A stretch of 47,403 nucleotides of DNA from Holosporales bacterium (GTDB lineage: Bacteria; Pseudomonadota; Alphaproteobacteria; BNTO01), in NCBI GenBank assembly GCA_031258095.1, contig JAIRNK010000012.1, forward strand, positions 1-47,403. The letters run 5' to 3'. This document shows, in pieces, positions 1 through 8,316 of the stretch. The notes under the pieces were generated by a model, which ran no database searches, had not been told where the DNA came from, and was given only the letters and a program-made list of their open reading frames with translations. Numbering within the stretch: the stretch's first letter is position 1; each line of letters begins with the position of its first letter. The translations under genes and the position numbers were made by a program.

Positions 1-410
1 ATAGAGTTGTGTGCGGCCCCCCCAGCGATTAACACTGGGGGTAGTGTGCCTTATTGCTCGTTACCTTGCACATTCTGACATCGTACGCTCTGAACTAGCA
101 TTTATGCGGACGTGCCTGAGAATAGACTCCCCCCAGCTGAAACTCAGTCCGGGAACGCCCGAATCCAGTGAGAATGAACGACTGTCTAATCCCAACGTTT
201 CAGCCGGGAGCCCTGTAGATGGGGGAGTGGAAACGTGTATGTTGTCGGAAAAATATGTCGCTAGCTGAGTAGTAACGCACCAATACTGACTTTGTAAGGA
301 GACGCGGAGTAGGACGATCCGCTAATGATGGCATGATTGAACTCCGCCGCAAGGTCTGAAATGAGTACACAAAACGACCTTGCGTTGTTACAATCTGCTA
401 ACAAATTCGG

Positions 411-1382
411 ATGATTGGTGCATTGGTGATAATTTCTAAACAAGTCAGAGCCATTCTTGATAATTACGAAGGCGAACTTCCCAGCGTGCGGCTAAACCTT
501 GCTCGACTATTCATGCACGGGCGCCTCGGAGGAACTGGCCATATAATGATGCTGGCCGTCGACCAAGGATTCGAGCACGGGCCGACCACATTTTTGAGCA
601 ATCCAGAGGGCTTTTCGCCACATTACCACTTCGCCTTGGCCGCGGACGCCGGGCTATCCGGGTACACCGCCCCCGTGAGCTGGTTGCGCGCCGGCGTAGA
701 CTCCTACCTCGGTGCGGTGCCGATGATTTTAAAGGTGAATCACTCCAACAGGTTGCTGCCATCGTCGGATGATCCGGACCAGGCTCTGATCGCGTCCGTT
801 CAGGATGCGGTGGATTTAGGGTGCGTTGGAGTTGGTTTTACGCTGTACCCAGGGTCTGAGTTCTACTTGAGGCAGCTGCAGGAACTCAGCGACATCGTTG
901 CTCAAGCCAGGGAATGCGGACTATTTACGGTTGTCTGGGCCTATCCGCGCGGAAGCGGAATTTCCGCAACGCAATCCGATGCGTATGGAAACCAAGCAGC
1001 GACAGCTGACGACCCGCGACTGGCCCTGGACACAATTGCATACAGTGCACACATGGCATGTTTAGCTGGGGCCCACATTGTAAAGGTAAACTTGCCGCAA
1101 GAATCCATTGCGCGCGCAGATTCAGTTGAACCGTACAAGCACGTAAAGATGGATACAGCGGCGGACCGCGTCAAGCACGTCGTAAGTTGCTGCTTTAATG
1201 GGCGACGCGCCGTCATTTTTTCTGGGGGATCAACAAAAAATGCGGCTAAGGTGCTTGACGATGTGGCCGTCGTTAGGCAAGGAGGCGGGACGGGGTCTAT
1301 AATTGGGCGGAACATTTTCCAACGCCCTCGCGAAGAAGCCCTGCAGCTAATAGATAAAGCTGCGAAATTATACGCAGCATAA
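411..1382 (+). CDS. fbaB: class I fructose-bisphosphate aldolase (DhnA/FbaB type)
   Basis: 323-aa ORF; AVDQGFEHGP, KVNHSNRL, GCVGVGFTLYPGS, VWAYPRG, AHIVKVNLP, VIFSGGS and GGGTGSIIGRNIFQRP are typical of DhnA-type class I aldolases. Confidence 0.93.
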   Translation: MIGALVIISKQVRAILDNYEGELPSVRLNLARLFMHGRLGGTGHIMMLAVDQGFEHGPTTFLSNPEGFSPHYHFALAADAGLSGYTAPVSWLRAGVDSYLGAVPMILKVNHSNRLLPSSDDPDQALIASVQDAVDLGCVGVGFTLYPGSEFYLRQLQELSDIVAQARECGLFTVVWAYPRGSGISATQSDAYGNQAATADDPRLALDTIAYSAHMACLAGAHIVKVNLPQESIARADSVEPYKHVKMDTAADRVKHVVSCCFNGRRAVIFSGGSTKNAAKVLDDVAVVRQGGGTGSIIGRNIFQRPREEALQLIDKAAKLYAA

Positions 1383-1413
1383 GGGGATTTCGGACAATTT
1401 TGATGCAACCATA

Positions 1414-2229
1414 TCACGCTGATTTGGCGGATTTGCGGAGGAAATAGCTCAGTAAAATTCCGCCAAAGACCATTATTAAGGACAGCCATTGTCCCATGGT
1501 AAGCCCACAATAATGGCGTGAGTCCTTTAAGAAATCTATTAAAAATCTGGATGTTCCATAGCACAGCAAAAATAACACGGATATGTCTCCTGGTTGTCTT
1601 CGCTTTCGGCAACAGTAAAAGAGAGCCAGGATAGACAACGTAAGAACTCCCTCCGTTAGTGCTTCATATATCTGTGTTGGGTGTCTTGGCTCAAGCGTGC
1701 CGTGAAACAAAACGCCCCATGGTAGGTTGGTCGGAACCCCGTACAATTCGCTGTTCACGAAATTGGCAAGCCTCCCAATGCCCAGGCCAATTGGCGCAAC
1801 CATTGAAATCAGGTCAAAATAGCTAATTAGCTGAATTTGCTCCTTACGACAAAACCACGCTGCGACGGCGATTATACCGAGCAGGCCGCCATGAAAAGAC
1901 ATTCCCCCGTCCCTAATGAACAATATTTTTCGCAAATCGTGAAAATAGTACGACATGTCAAAAAAAAGTACGTGTCCTAAACGCCCACCAATGATAATCC
2001 CAATGCACGCCAGCGGCAGGAACGAGTCCACATATCGCTTAACCTGTGAGCTCGTGATTTGTTGAAACGCGCCGATCTCGGTCGACCGAAGCACGCCCCC
2101 GGCTACCCTTTTCGCGTAAAACAGCGCTAACCAAAGGCTCACAACATACGCAACACCATACCAGTAGACATCAAGGCCAAAAACGCTAACGCAAACTGGG
2201 GAAACTGACGTTACAGAAAAGAACGGCAT
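1414..2229 (-). CDS. lgt: prolipoprotein diacylglyceryl transferase
   Basis: GGRLGHVLFFD, RDGGMSFHGGLLG, GRLANFVNSELYG and RHPTQIYEA are Lgt signature motifs. Confidence 0.95.
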   Translation of the reverse strand: MPFFSVTSVSPVCVSVFGLDVYWYGVAYVVSLWLALFYAKRVAGGVLRSTEIGAFQQITSSQVKRYVDSFLPLACIGIIIGGRLGHVLFFDMSYYFHDLRKILFIRDGGMSFHGGLLGIIAVAAWFCRKEQIQLISYFDLISMVAPIGLGIGRLANFVNSELYGVPTNLPWGVLFHGTLEPRHPTQIYEALTEGVLTLSILALFYCCRKRRQPGDISVLFLLCYGTSRFLIDFLKDSRHYCGLTMGQWLSLIMVFGGILLSYFLRKSAKSA

Positions 2230-2250
2230 ATAACAGGCTACACAAGGGCG

Positions 2251-2661
2251 CTACAAACGCTCGGAGTCAGCGTGGGGGACGTTGTTTTGCTTGCTTTTGT
2301 AATTATCTATTGCATCCTTGATCGCGCTTTCGGCTAAAACAGAACAGTGCAGTTTTATTGGCGGCAACGCGAGGTGTTCAGCGATTTCGTCATTTTTTAT
2401 AGAGTTCGCCTGCTCCAACGTCTTTCCTTTCATCCACTCTGTCGCTAGCGCAGACGCCGCGATCGCAGAGCCACAACCGAACGTCTTGAACTTCGCGTCC
2501 TGAATAATCCCTTGTTTGTCCACAAGAATCTGCAGGCGCAGGACATCACCGCACGCAGGGGACCCCACGAGCCCAGTTCCTACGTTTTGATCCGCTTCAT
2601 CCAGTGTTCCGATATTCGATGTGTCATGACACAATTCAACGACTTTGCGACTATACTGCAT
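2251..2661 (-). CDS. iscU: Fe-S cluster assembly scaffold IscU-like
   Basis: NVGTGLVGSPACGDVLRLQI, FKTFGCGSAIAASALATEWMKGK and LPPIKLHCSVLAE hold the three conserved Cys motifs; start placed at the internal MQYSRKV. Confidence 0.9.
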   Translation of the reverse strand: MQYSRKVVELCHDTSNIGTLDEADQNVGTGLVGSPACGDVLRLQILVDKQGIIQDAKFKTFGCGSAIAASALATEWMKGKTLEQANSIKNDEIAEHLALPPIKLHCSVLAESAIKDAIDNYKSKQNNVPHADSERL

Positions 2662-2919
2662 GAGCGCCTCACAGGAACAACAAACCCACCCGATTGTATG
2701 ACAGAAAGGACGTTGGGAAAAACACAAAATATTCCTTGTCAGCGCAATTTAGAAATGTCCGCTTTGTGCAAACGCATTTTGTGTTATGTGCTCATTTCGT
2801 CACATTATTAGCAAGAATTGGTATAAGCCCTGGAACCTCTCACCTTCGGACAAGGATGTTGACGAACCGGGTGGACTTTGCAACAGTTACACCCTAGCAA
2901 ATTGATTTTAGGAGTTGGG

Positions 2920-4437
2920 ATGAAGGACTTATTTGAAAATACAAAAAATGATGACGCTCGCGCTGGTTTTTCTAGTGCGCAAGAAACCAAACGTTCGTGT
3001 TCTTTAGGTTTGGAATTTTTACTAAAAAAGGGGACCCCAAAGTGCATATCAGACGATGGGACGCCGTGTTTTCCCGGAAAGCAGGATCTCAGCGTTTTTC
3101 TCATAGATTATGCGGGGAACGAAGATGACATTTTGCCGTCCAAAGATGCAGATAAGTGGTTTGACAAACAACTAAACCATATGTTACCAAGATGTTCTGA
3201 TTTGGACCGCTTGGTGCTGCTGTTTCATTGCAAAAATTTCCCAATTGCGAGCACGGTCCCTTGCATGCTTAATGGCGGGGCTGGCGTCAACGAGTTTTCG
3301 GGAAGATACGCAGAGTTGCCAGATGTGTGCGTTTCGGAAGATACGTTGACCAACATGTTTGGCGCTTCTGCAAGTGCTAACCATAAGTTGATTAGCAGCT
3401 TTTATGGAGACAGATATAACGAGTACAGGGAACTAATTGATTCTGGCGTATCTAGAGAATTAAGCCGTGGGATACTGCCAGCTGGGCAATACACGGAATT
3501 TTTTACCCGACTAACCTTGTTTAATCTTATTAAATTTATAGAATTCTATGACAACGAAGATGATGCGTTAATGAAGCCCGTTATTGAACAAATGAAAGTT
3601 GTGTTTCAATTGGGCTTTCCGAAACTATACACCTTGTTTAAGAAAAGCCAATTAAGTTCCCAAGAAAAACTGTGGGAAAAGTTCTTGAAAACAGGCTCGA
3701 ACGCAAAGAACAAGACCTATCGCCGCAATTCTCCAAAACTAGAAGAATCCTGGGGAAAAAAGCACATCGTTCAGAACGAAAACGGGACTCCATTGGACGG
3801 CGACAAATGTTGGGTAAAAGTCATCGATTATTCTGGAACAGATAAGACGCCGCATGACGCGGTCGGAATGTCCATGGGCAATTTGACGTCTCCTACGTCG
3901 ATCGATAGTTTGGTCAATTTGCTAATTAGCTTAGGGCACTGTTCTCCATTTGAATTAACGACGCTCTATTTTGAGTCTCACGTGCCATTTTTCGTGTTTC
4001 GCCACATAATTCGTCATCGTTCGATGGGGATATACGACTGGAAGTTTTTGGATGAGGTGTTCGTTCCAGGCATTAGGCCAGAAGAAGGAAAGACGTTAGC
4101 GCCGGACGCGCATGCCAAGCTAAAGGCTTACACCGAAGCTGCATACAAAAAGTCGCTAGACGCGCGGGCCAGCATAAAGCATGATTCGCACGAAGCTGAT
4201 GTGCAATATATGATTTCGCCGGTAAGCCAATACGTTAGCTTCTTGGGCAGGATAGATATACACAATTTGGTGCACATTTTGAACTTGAGAAAGCATCCAG
4301 CCGCTCAATTCGAGACGAGAATGCTGGCACACACGTTGCAGAAAATTCTGGCTGACTGGGTTCCGGTTGTTTACAACGCGTTTATCTCCAACAACAAATT
4401 GGATGCCTTGCCCGGCAAATATAGCGAGGCGGCATAG
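2920..4437 (+). CDS. thyX: FAD-dependent thymidylate synthase-like protein, tandem ThyX domains in one chain
   Basis: N-half has NEFSGRYAELPD and GVSRELSRGILPAGQYTEFF; C-half has FRHIIRHRSM and LRKHPAAQFETRMLA. Start at 2920 follows a TAGGAG ribosome-binding site. Confidence 0.85.
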   Translation: MKDLFENTKNDDARAGFSSAQETKRSCSLGLEFLLKKGTPKCISDDGTPCFPGKQDLSVFLIDYAGNEDDILPSKDADKWFDKQLNHMLPRCSDLDRLVLLFHCKNFPIASTVPCMLNGGAGVNEFSGRYAELPDVCVSEDTLTNMFGASASANHKLISSFYGDRYNEYRELIDSGVSRELSRGILPAGQYTEFFTRLTLFNLIKFIEFYDNEDDALMKPVIEQMKVVFQLGFPKLYTLFKKSQLSSQEKLWEKFLKTGSNAKNKTYRRNSPKLEESWGKKHIVQNENGTPLDGDKCWVKVIDYSGTDKTPHDAVGMSMGNLTSPTSIDSLVNLLISLGHCSPFELTTLYFESHVPFFVFRHIIRHRSMGIYDWKFLDEVFVPGIRPEEGKTLAPDAHAKLKAYTEAAYKKSLDARASIKHDSHEADVQYMISPVSQYVSFLGRIDIHNLVHILNLRKHPAAQFETRMLAHTLQKILADWVPVVYNAFISNNKLDALPGKYSEAA

Positions 4438-4448
4438 TTATAGACGTG

Positions 4449-4543
4449 TATAGGGATCCCGACTGACGTTCCGGGGGACAAATTCTGATTTTACAAGGGT
4501 TTGAGCCTTCAATGAAACCGGAGCGTCAAGTGGGATATGTATA
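4449..4543 (+). repeat. ~95-bp palindromic element, copy 1
   Basis: TATAGGGATCCCGACTGACGTTCCGGGGG...ACCGGAGCGTCAAGTGGGATATGTATA; terminal inverted repeats, TATA at both ends; 12 bp after the thyX stop. Confidence 0.9.
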
Positions 4544-4632
4544 GATAAAGATACGACCTGTGCAATTGAGTTGTGGTACGCACAGTAAGGAAATGTTAGA
4601 GTCACGCTGGTTGGTCGCACAGGTTGCGTGTT

Positions 4633-5085
4633 ATGAGCTTCAGGTTACTCCTTATTACACTTTTTCCATTAGTCCTTCTTGGCGCTTGTACGGTGGCTGT
4701 GCAACAGCAGGGCAGCGTCATAAAGAGAATCACTGAAGAAGACATCAAGCCTGGAGTAGATACCAAGGAATCAGTACAGAAGCGTTGTGGTCCCCCCAAC
4801 GCCGTCTCGGCGCTGCCTGATGCGGCCGGGACTATTCGTTGGTATTACATCCATCGAATTGTTTCGGCGTCCCCGGTTCGTGGGCAACGCGGCTTAATGA
4901 ACGCTGTCGTTATGATTGTTTTTGATAAAAACGGCATAGTCACAGATAGGCAATTATTTGCGGGAGAGTCGAAGATGCCATTCACCTCGAAAAGAACGAG
5001 AGAGCCGGGTTTCAAATCTACGTTATGGCACGAGGCATTTGCGAATATTGGCCGTTTCGGACAGTCAAAAGCAGATGGCAAGTGA
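4633..5085 (+). CDS. bamE: outer membrane assembly lipoprotein BamE (SmpA/OmlA family)
   Basis: Lipoprotein signal LVLLGAC, then GVDTKESVQKRCGPPNAV, WYYI and VMIVFDKNGIVTD. Confidence 0.8.
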   Translation: MSFRLLLITLFPLVLLGACTVAVQQQGSVIKRITEEDIKPGVDTKESVQKRCGPPNAVSALPDAAGTIRWYYIHRIVSASPVRGQRGLMNAVVMIVFDKNGIVTDRQLFAGESKMPFTSKRTREPGFKSTLWHEAFANIGRFGQSKADGK

Positions 5086-5768
5086 TGAGCGAAGACAAAT
5101 TTAATGACAATGACAATCACAATCGTATTGACGGGAGCGGTGCGAATGGAGAGGGCGCTGTGGGGCATGACGATGGGCGTGCGACGTGTACTCGCCAGGG
5201 ACTTATTTTTTCTTTGTCGGCACCATCCGGAACCGGTAAATCAACGGTTGCTGATCTTGTAGTTGGGCAAACCCCAGGTATAGTACGTTCTATTTCATTA
5301 AACACGCGCCTAAAAAGGTCAAACGAAGTGGATGGGCGTGATTACAAGTTTGTATCCAACGAAGAGTTTTATCAGCACGTGAACGCTGGGGATCTAATAG
5401 AATTCGTGGAAGTATACGGTTCGAAAAGGGGTACACCTGTGGGGCCGTTGCAATCGAATCAGAAACAAGGAATTGATACCCTTTGTGTCGTAGAGTGGAA
5501 CGGAACGCGGCGCTTAAAAAGCATATTTGGGGGGGCCGTAATTGCTATTTACCTGAAGCCTCCGTCCATAGAGACGTTGAAAAAGAGACTAATTAGTAGG
5601 AACCAAGACTCCGCGGAAGAAATTGCGTTGAGATTGGCCAGCATTGAAGAAGAAATGACGTTTGCGTCTGAATATGACTATTGTGTTGTAAATGACGACT
5701 TAGCCGAGTGCGCGTTGAACGTGGCTAGCATAATTAGAGCTGAGCGCTGCCGCGTCCGGCAGTGGTGA
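5085..5768 (+). CDS. gmk: guanylate kinase
   Basis: FSLSAPSGTGKSTVADLV (P-loop), EVDGRDYKFVSNEEF, FVEVYG; overlaps the bamE stop. N-terminal extension is unusual. Confidence 0.85.
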   Translation: MSEDKFNDNDNHNRIDGSGANGEGAVGHDDGRATCTRQGLIFSLSAPSGTGKSTVADLVVGQTPGIVRSISLNTRLKRSNEVDGRDYKFVSNEEFYQHVNAGDLIEFVEVYGSKRGTPVGPLQSNQKQGIDTLCVVEWNGTRRLKSIFGGAVIAIYLKPPSIETLKKRLISRNQDSAEEIALRLASIEEEMTFASEYDYCVVNDDLAECALNVASIIRAERCRVRQW

Positions 5769-5805
5769 AAGCGAAGCGCTGGTGTGTATGTCTCGGGGCG
5801 CATAA

Positions 5806-5894
5806 AGGGCTCCCATGTGAAATGTTGGGATTCGGCAGTCGTTCGTCCTTACTGGCGCTTGGGTTTTGTTCAATGCATTTCAAATGGGAGCCCT
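5806..5894. repeat. palindromic element, second type
   Basis: AGGGCTCCCATgTGAAATG ... CATTTCAaATGGGAGCCCT: 19-nt terminal inverted repeats with one mismatch; shares the AGGGCTCCC end with the main family. Confidence 0.7.
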
Positions 5895-6194
5895 TGTAGA
5901 GATACGCGAAAGGCGCGACGAACGCTTGCTTTTGGGGGCAATGGGCTGACGCTATGACTGGTGATTGGAAAAATGTTTTTATTATTAAGAAAATCTTAAG
6001 TGTTCATGGGTTGACTTGCTAAGTATTTGCCGGATATTTTTAATATTGAGGTGTGCGGTGGGCAAAACCGCTTGCGCGCTGACCTCAGCCCCAGAATGAG
6101 GGTGGGTGGGGGTTTGTGGATGGTAGACCCCGTCAAAAGTGTTAAAACTCCGTTAATGCCCGGCTTTTTAGGTGGATTTCAACAAAAAGCAGCA

Positions 6195-6288
6195 TATACA
6201 TATCCCGCCTGACGCTCCGGTTTCATTGAAGGCTCAAGGCCTTGTATCAGCAGGATTGGTCCCCCGGAACTTCAGTCGGGAGCCCATA
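6195..6288 (-). repeat. ~95-bp palindromic element, copy 2 (reverse)
   Basis: TATACATATCCCGCCTGACGCTCCGG...CCGGAACTTCAGTCGGGAGCCCATA. Confidence 0.88.
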
Positions 6289-6321
6289 GACTAGTGGGGA
6301 ACTTGTCCTATTGCAACGCCT

Positions 6322-7782
6322 TTGGCATTATCGTCATATGGGCTTCGTTTTTGGCCGCCTGGGGGAACCGTGCGAAGACGCTTGACGCCAGCTGCATCTG
6401 TTTCACACTGTAGGAGTTGTGGTTCCTGTAAAGGTGGACGCGTCCTCTCGGATTTTGTTCGCTTGGCATTACGCTTGTCTTTTGCAAAACATTTGAGTCT
6501 TATTGTGGTTAATCTGGGCTTTTTAAGCTGTGGGTACGCGGAAAAGGCGATTCTTTTTCCTACATCGCCAGAGGCTTTAAAGAAAGAAGATAAATTTTTA
6601 CGCAAGCTTGAGCTCAGAGCGTTTGGCGAGCAACAAAGCAATAAGGACAAACGTGATGAAACAGAAGGGCAGGGGGAGAGGGCGTCCGATACAGGCCGGC
6701 GCGCGGCCCTTTCGCCACCAAGCGAGCCACCGAAGCATGTGCTTACGGCAAAAAAAGTTATCGAAAATCGTGCAGTTACGGTAACCGTTTCACACGATGA
6801 CATTGAAGCTTCAAACGCGCCACCATTGCAGGCTGGTGTAGATTACAGCGTGAATGTCGGTCGACCACCTGTCATATCTTCTCCTTCCTCCCAACCTTCC
6901 CCCGCAAAGGGAGTGTCAACACAGAAACCGAAAAATATTTCAGAGCGTGCGCCCACAACGGAGCCAAAAATAAAGCGCGTGTTTGTTGGATTTTATTGCG
7001 GAACGGATGGCAGTATCACAAGCGTCTACCCCAAGGCTGAGATGTGGAGCAAGAGGTATGCCCCTGTGTTTCCTGATTTCACTGATGGGCTAGGGGAGGG
7101 CCCTAAATTTAAAGAGATTGCCAGTATTTTTTATGGTTCGTATGCGTATAACAACAATAGTGTTTTGGTTAAAGGAAAGCTATTTGCGGGGTACGACCTT
7201 TCTATTAGCAACGTGCTTCGTTTGGGAATCGAAATCCAGGGGGGGCTCGGGTGGCGCGAATGCGAAGTTACGTCCAGTGGGGTATATGCACAACGCTCCG
7301 AGCTAGCCGCGACAGATACGATTCGTTTCAAGTCGCAAGACGCCAAAGAAATAGATTTCGCATATATCCGCCAAACAATAGGTTATCCGTATGTTTGGTC
7401 TCTTTTACAAAAGTTCGGGGTTACCCTGTCTAAGGGAGCGTTGTTATACACGAAACTGGGCTTTTCATACGAAAATTTGAAAATAACCGATCATCCCGAA
7501 AAAATAGACGTGGTCACGCAAAATTTCCCCAAAAAAGAAGCCGATGTGATATTCAAAGCCAGTAAGCCAACATTTGTTGCAGGCGTTGGCTTGGAGGCAA
7601 CCCTTCGCAATCATTCATTTTTTAGAATGGAACTTTCTGTATCGAAGGGTCCAACCATAGACCTGCAAAAGGACAATCTACTGGACGCCAACAATTCAAA
7701 AAACGCAGATCGCACACTCGAAAGATTTAAAGTGAGTGCTAGCAGCCTATCTCTTGGACTTGGGGGCGGATTTCGTTTCTAA
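6322..7782 (+). CDS. outer membrane beta-barrel protein (opacity/porin-like); start uncertain
   Basis: Hydrophobic segment LSLIVVNLGFLSCGYAEK, low-complexity linker, then alternating strands (VGFYCG, KLFAGYDLSISNVLRLGIEIQGGLG, KLGFSYENL) ending in the C-terminal Phe of SLGLGGGFRF. Confidence 0.65.
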   Translation: MALSSYGLRFWPPGGTVRRRLTPAASVSHCRSCGSCKGGRVLSDFVRLALRLSFAKHLSLIVVNLGFLSCGYAEKAILFPTSPEALKKEDKFLRKLELRAFGEQQSNKDKRDETEGQGERASDTGRRAALSPPSEPPKHVLTAKKVIENRAVTVTVSHDDIEASNAPPLQAGVDYSVNVGRPPVISSPSSQPSPAKGVSTQKPKNISERAPTTEPKIKRVFVGFYCGTDGSITSVYPKAEMWSKRYAPVFPDFTDGLGEGPKFKEIASIFYGSYAYNNNSVLVKGKLFAGYDLSISNVLRLGIEIQGGLGWRECEVTSSGVYAQRSELAATDTIRFKSQDAKEIDFAYIRQTIGYPYVWSLLQKFGVTLSKGALLYTKLGFSYENLKITDHPEKIDVVTQNFPKKEADVIFKASKPTFVAGVGLEATLRNHSFFRMELSVSKGPTIDLQKDNLLDANNSKNADRTLERFKVSASSLSLGLGGGFRF

Positions 7783-7791
7783 CGAGAAACG

Positions 7792-7883
7792 ATAGGGCTC
7801 CCGACTGACGTTCCGGGTTTCTTGAGGGCTCAAGGCATTGAAACATAAGGATTGGTTCCCCAGAGGGTCAGTCGATCCCTATA
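7792..7883 (+). repeat. ~95-bp palindromic element, copy 3 (termini and loop rearranged)
   Basis: ATAGGGCTCCCGACTGACGTTCCGGG + inverted loop TTTCTTGAGGGCTCAAGGCATTGAAACATAAGGATTGGTTCCCC + AGAGGGTCAGTCGATCCCTATA; 10 bp after the omp stop. Confidence 0.88.
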
Positions 7884-7932
7884 GAACCGACAATGCCACC
7901 TTCAATTGATTGACCGCGGCGCGTCAGACACA

Positions 7933-8217
7933 TTAGGTCTTTCCAACGTAAAAGACTCGGGGAACAGGTACTTCATTCGCAACAACGATATCCGTCCTCA
8001 ATACGTCGGGCGTGTTATTTTTGTAAAAATTGAACACCGAGAACGGAATTCCATTTATAGCAAAAATCGTCATTAAAAGCGCAATTCTTGCGGGTATGAA
8101 TGCATCGCAACGCGAGAACGCACTTGCTCGCGTAATGCCGCGCGCTGTAGAAGGTCCAAACGCGACCTCCAACAGACTTGCTGCCGTGCGCCCTTCTGCG
8201 TTGTTCCCTCCGAGCAT
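7933..8217 (-). CDS. hypothetical membrane protein
   Basis: 94-aa ORF with one hydrophobic segment (RIALLMTIFAINGIPFSVF); no family recognised. Confidence 0.35.
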   Translation of the reverse strand: MLGGNNAEGRTAASLLEVAFGPSTARGITRASAFSRCDAFIPARIALLMTIFAINGIPFSVFNFYKNNTPDVLRTDIVVANEVPVPRVFYVGKT

Positions 8218-8316
8218 CTGTTTCCTACATCCTTAACCATTCTTTAAAGTATGGTACCAGATGTCCCCCCCTCGACACAAGGCATTTTCGCTATACCGTT
8301 TAGCAACGGAACCTTG

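Noticed and set aside
17-41. CCCCCAG-N9-CTGGGGG hairpin at left edge
   Set aside because: Perfect 7-bp stem but no flanking context to assign a role; not followed by a T-run.
941-1612. 223-aa minus-strand ORF overlapping fbaB and lgt
   Set aside because: Overlaps two well-recognised genes; composition looks like a frame shadow.
4438-4620. Minus-strand ORF MRPTSVTLTFPYCAYHNSIAQVVSLSIHIPLDAPVSLKAQ...
   Set aside because: Partly the palindromic element read on its open frame, with no independent coding support; treated as repeat, although the shared open frame is used as evidence for the family.
5985-5999. TTAAGA-AAA-TCTTAA palindrome
   Set aside because: Short A/T-rich palindrome in an intergenic gap; expected by chance at this size.
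6291-6803. 170-aa minus-strand ORF
   Set aside because: Antisense to the N-terminal part of the beta-barrel gene; Ser/Arg-rich shadow composition.
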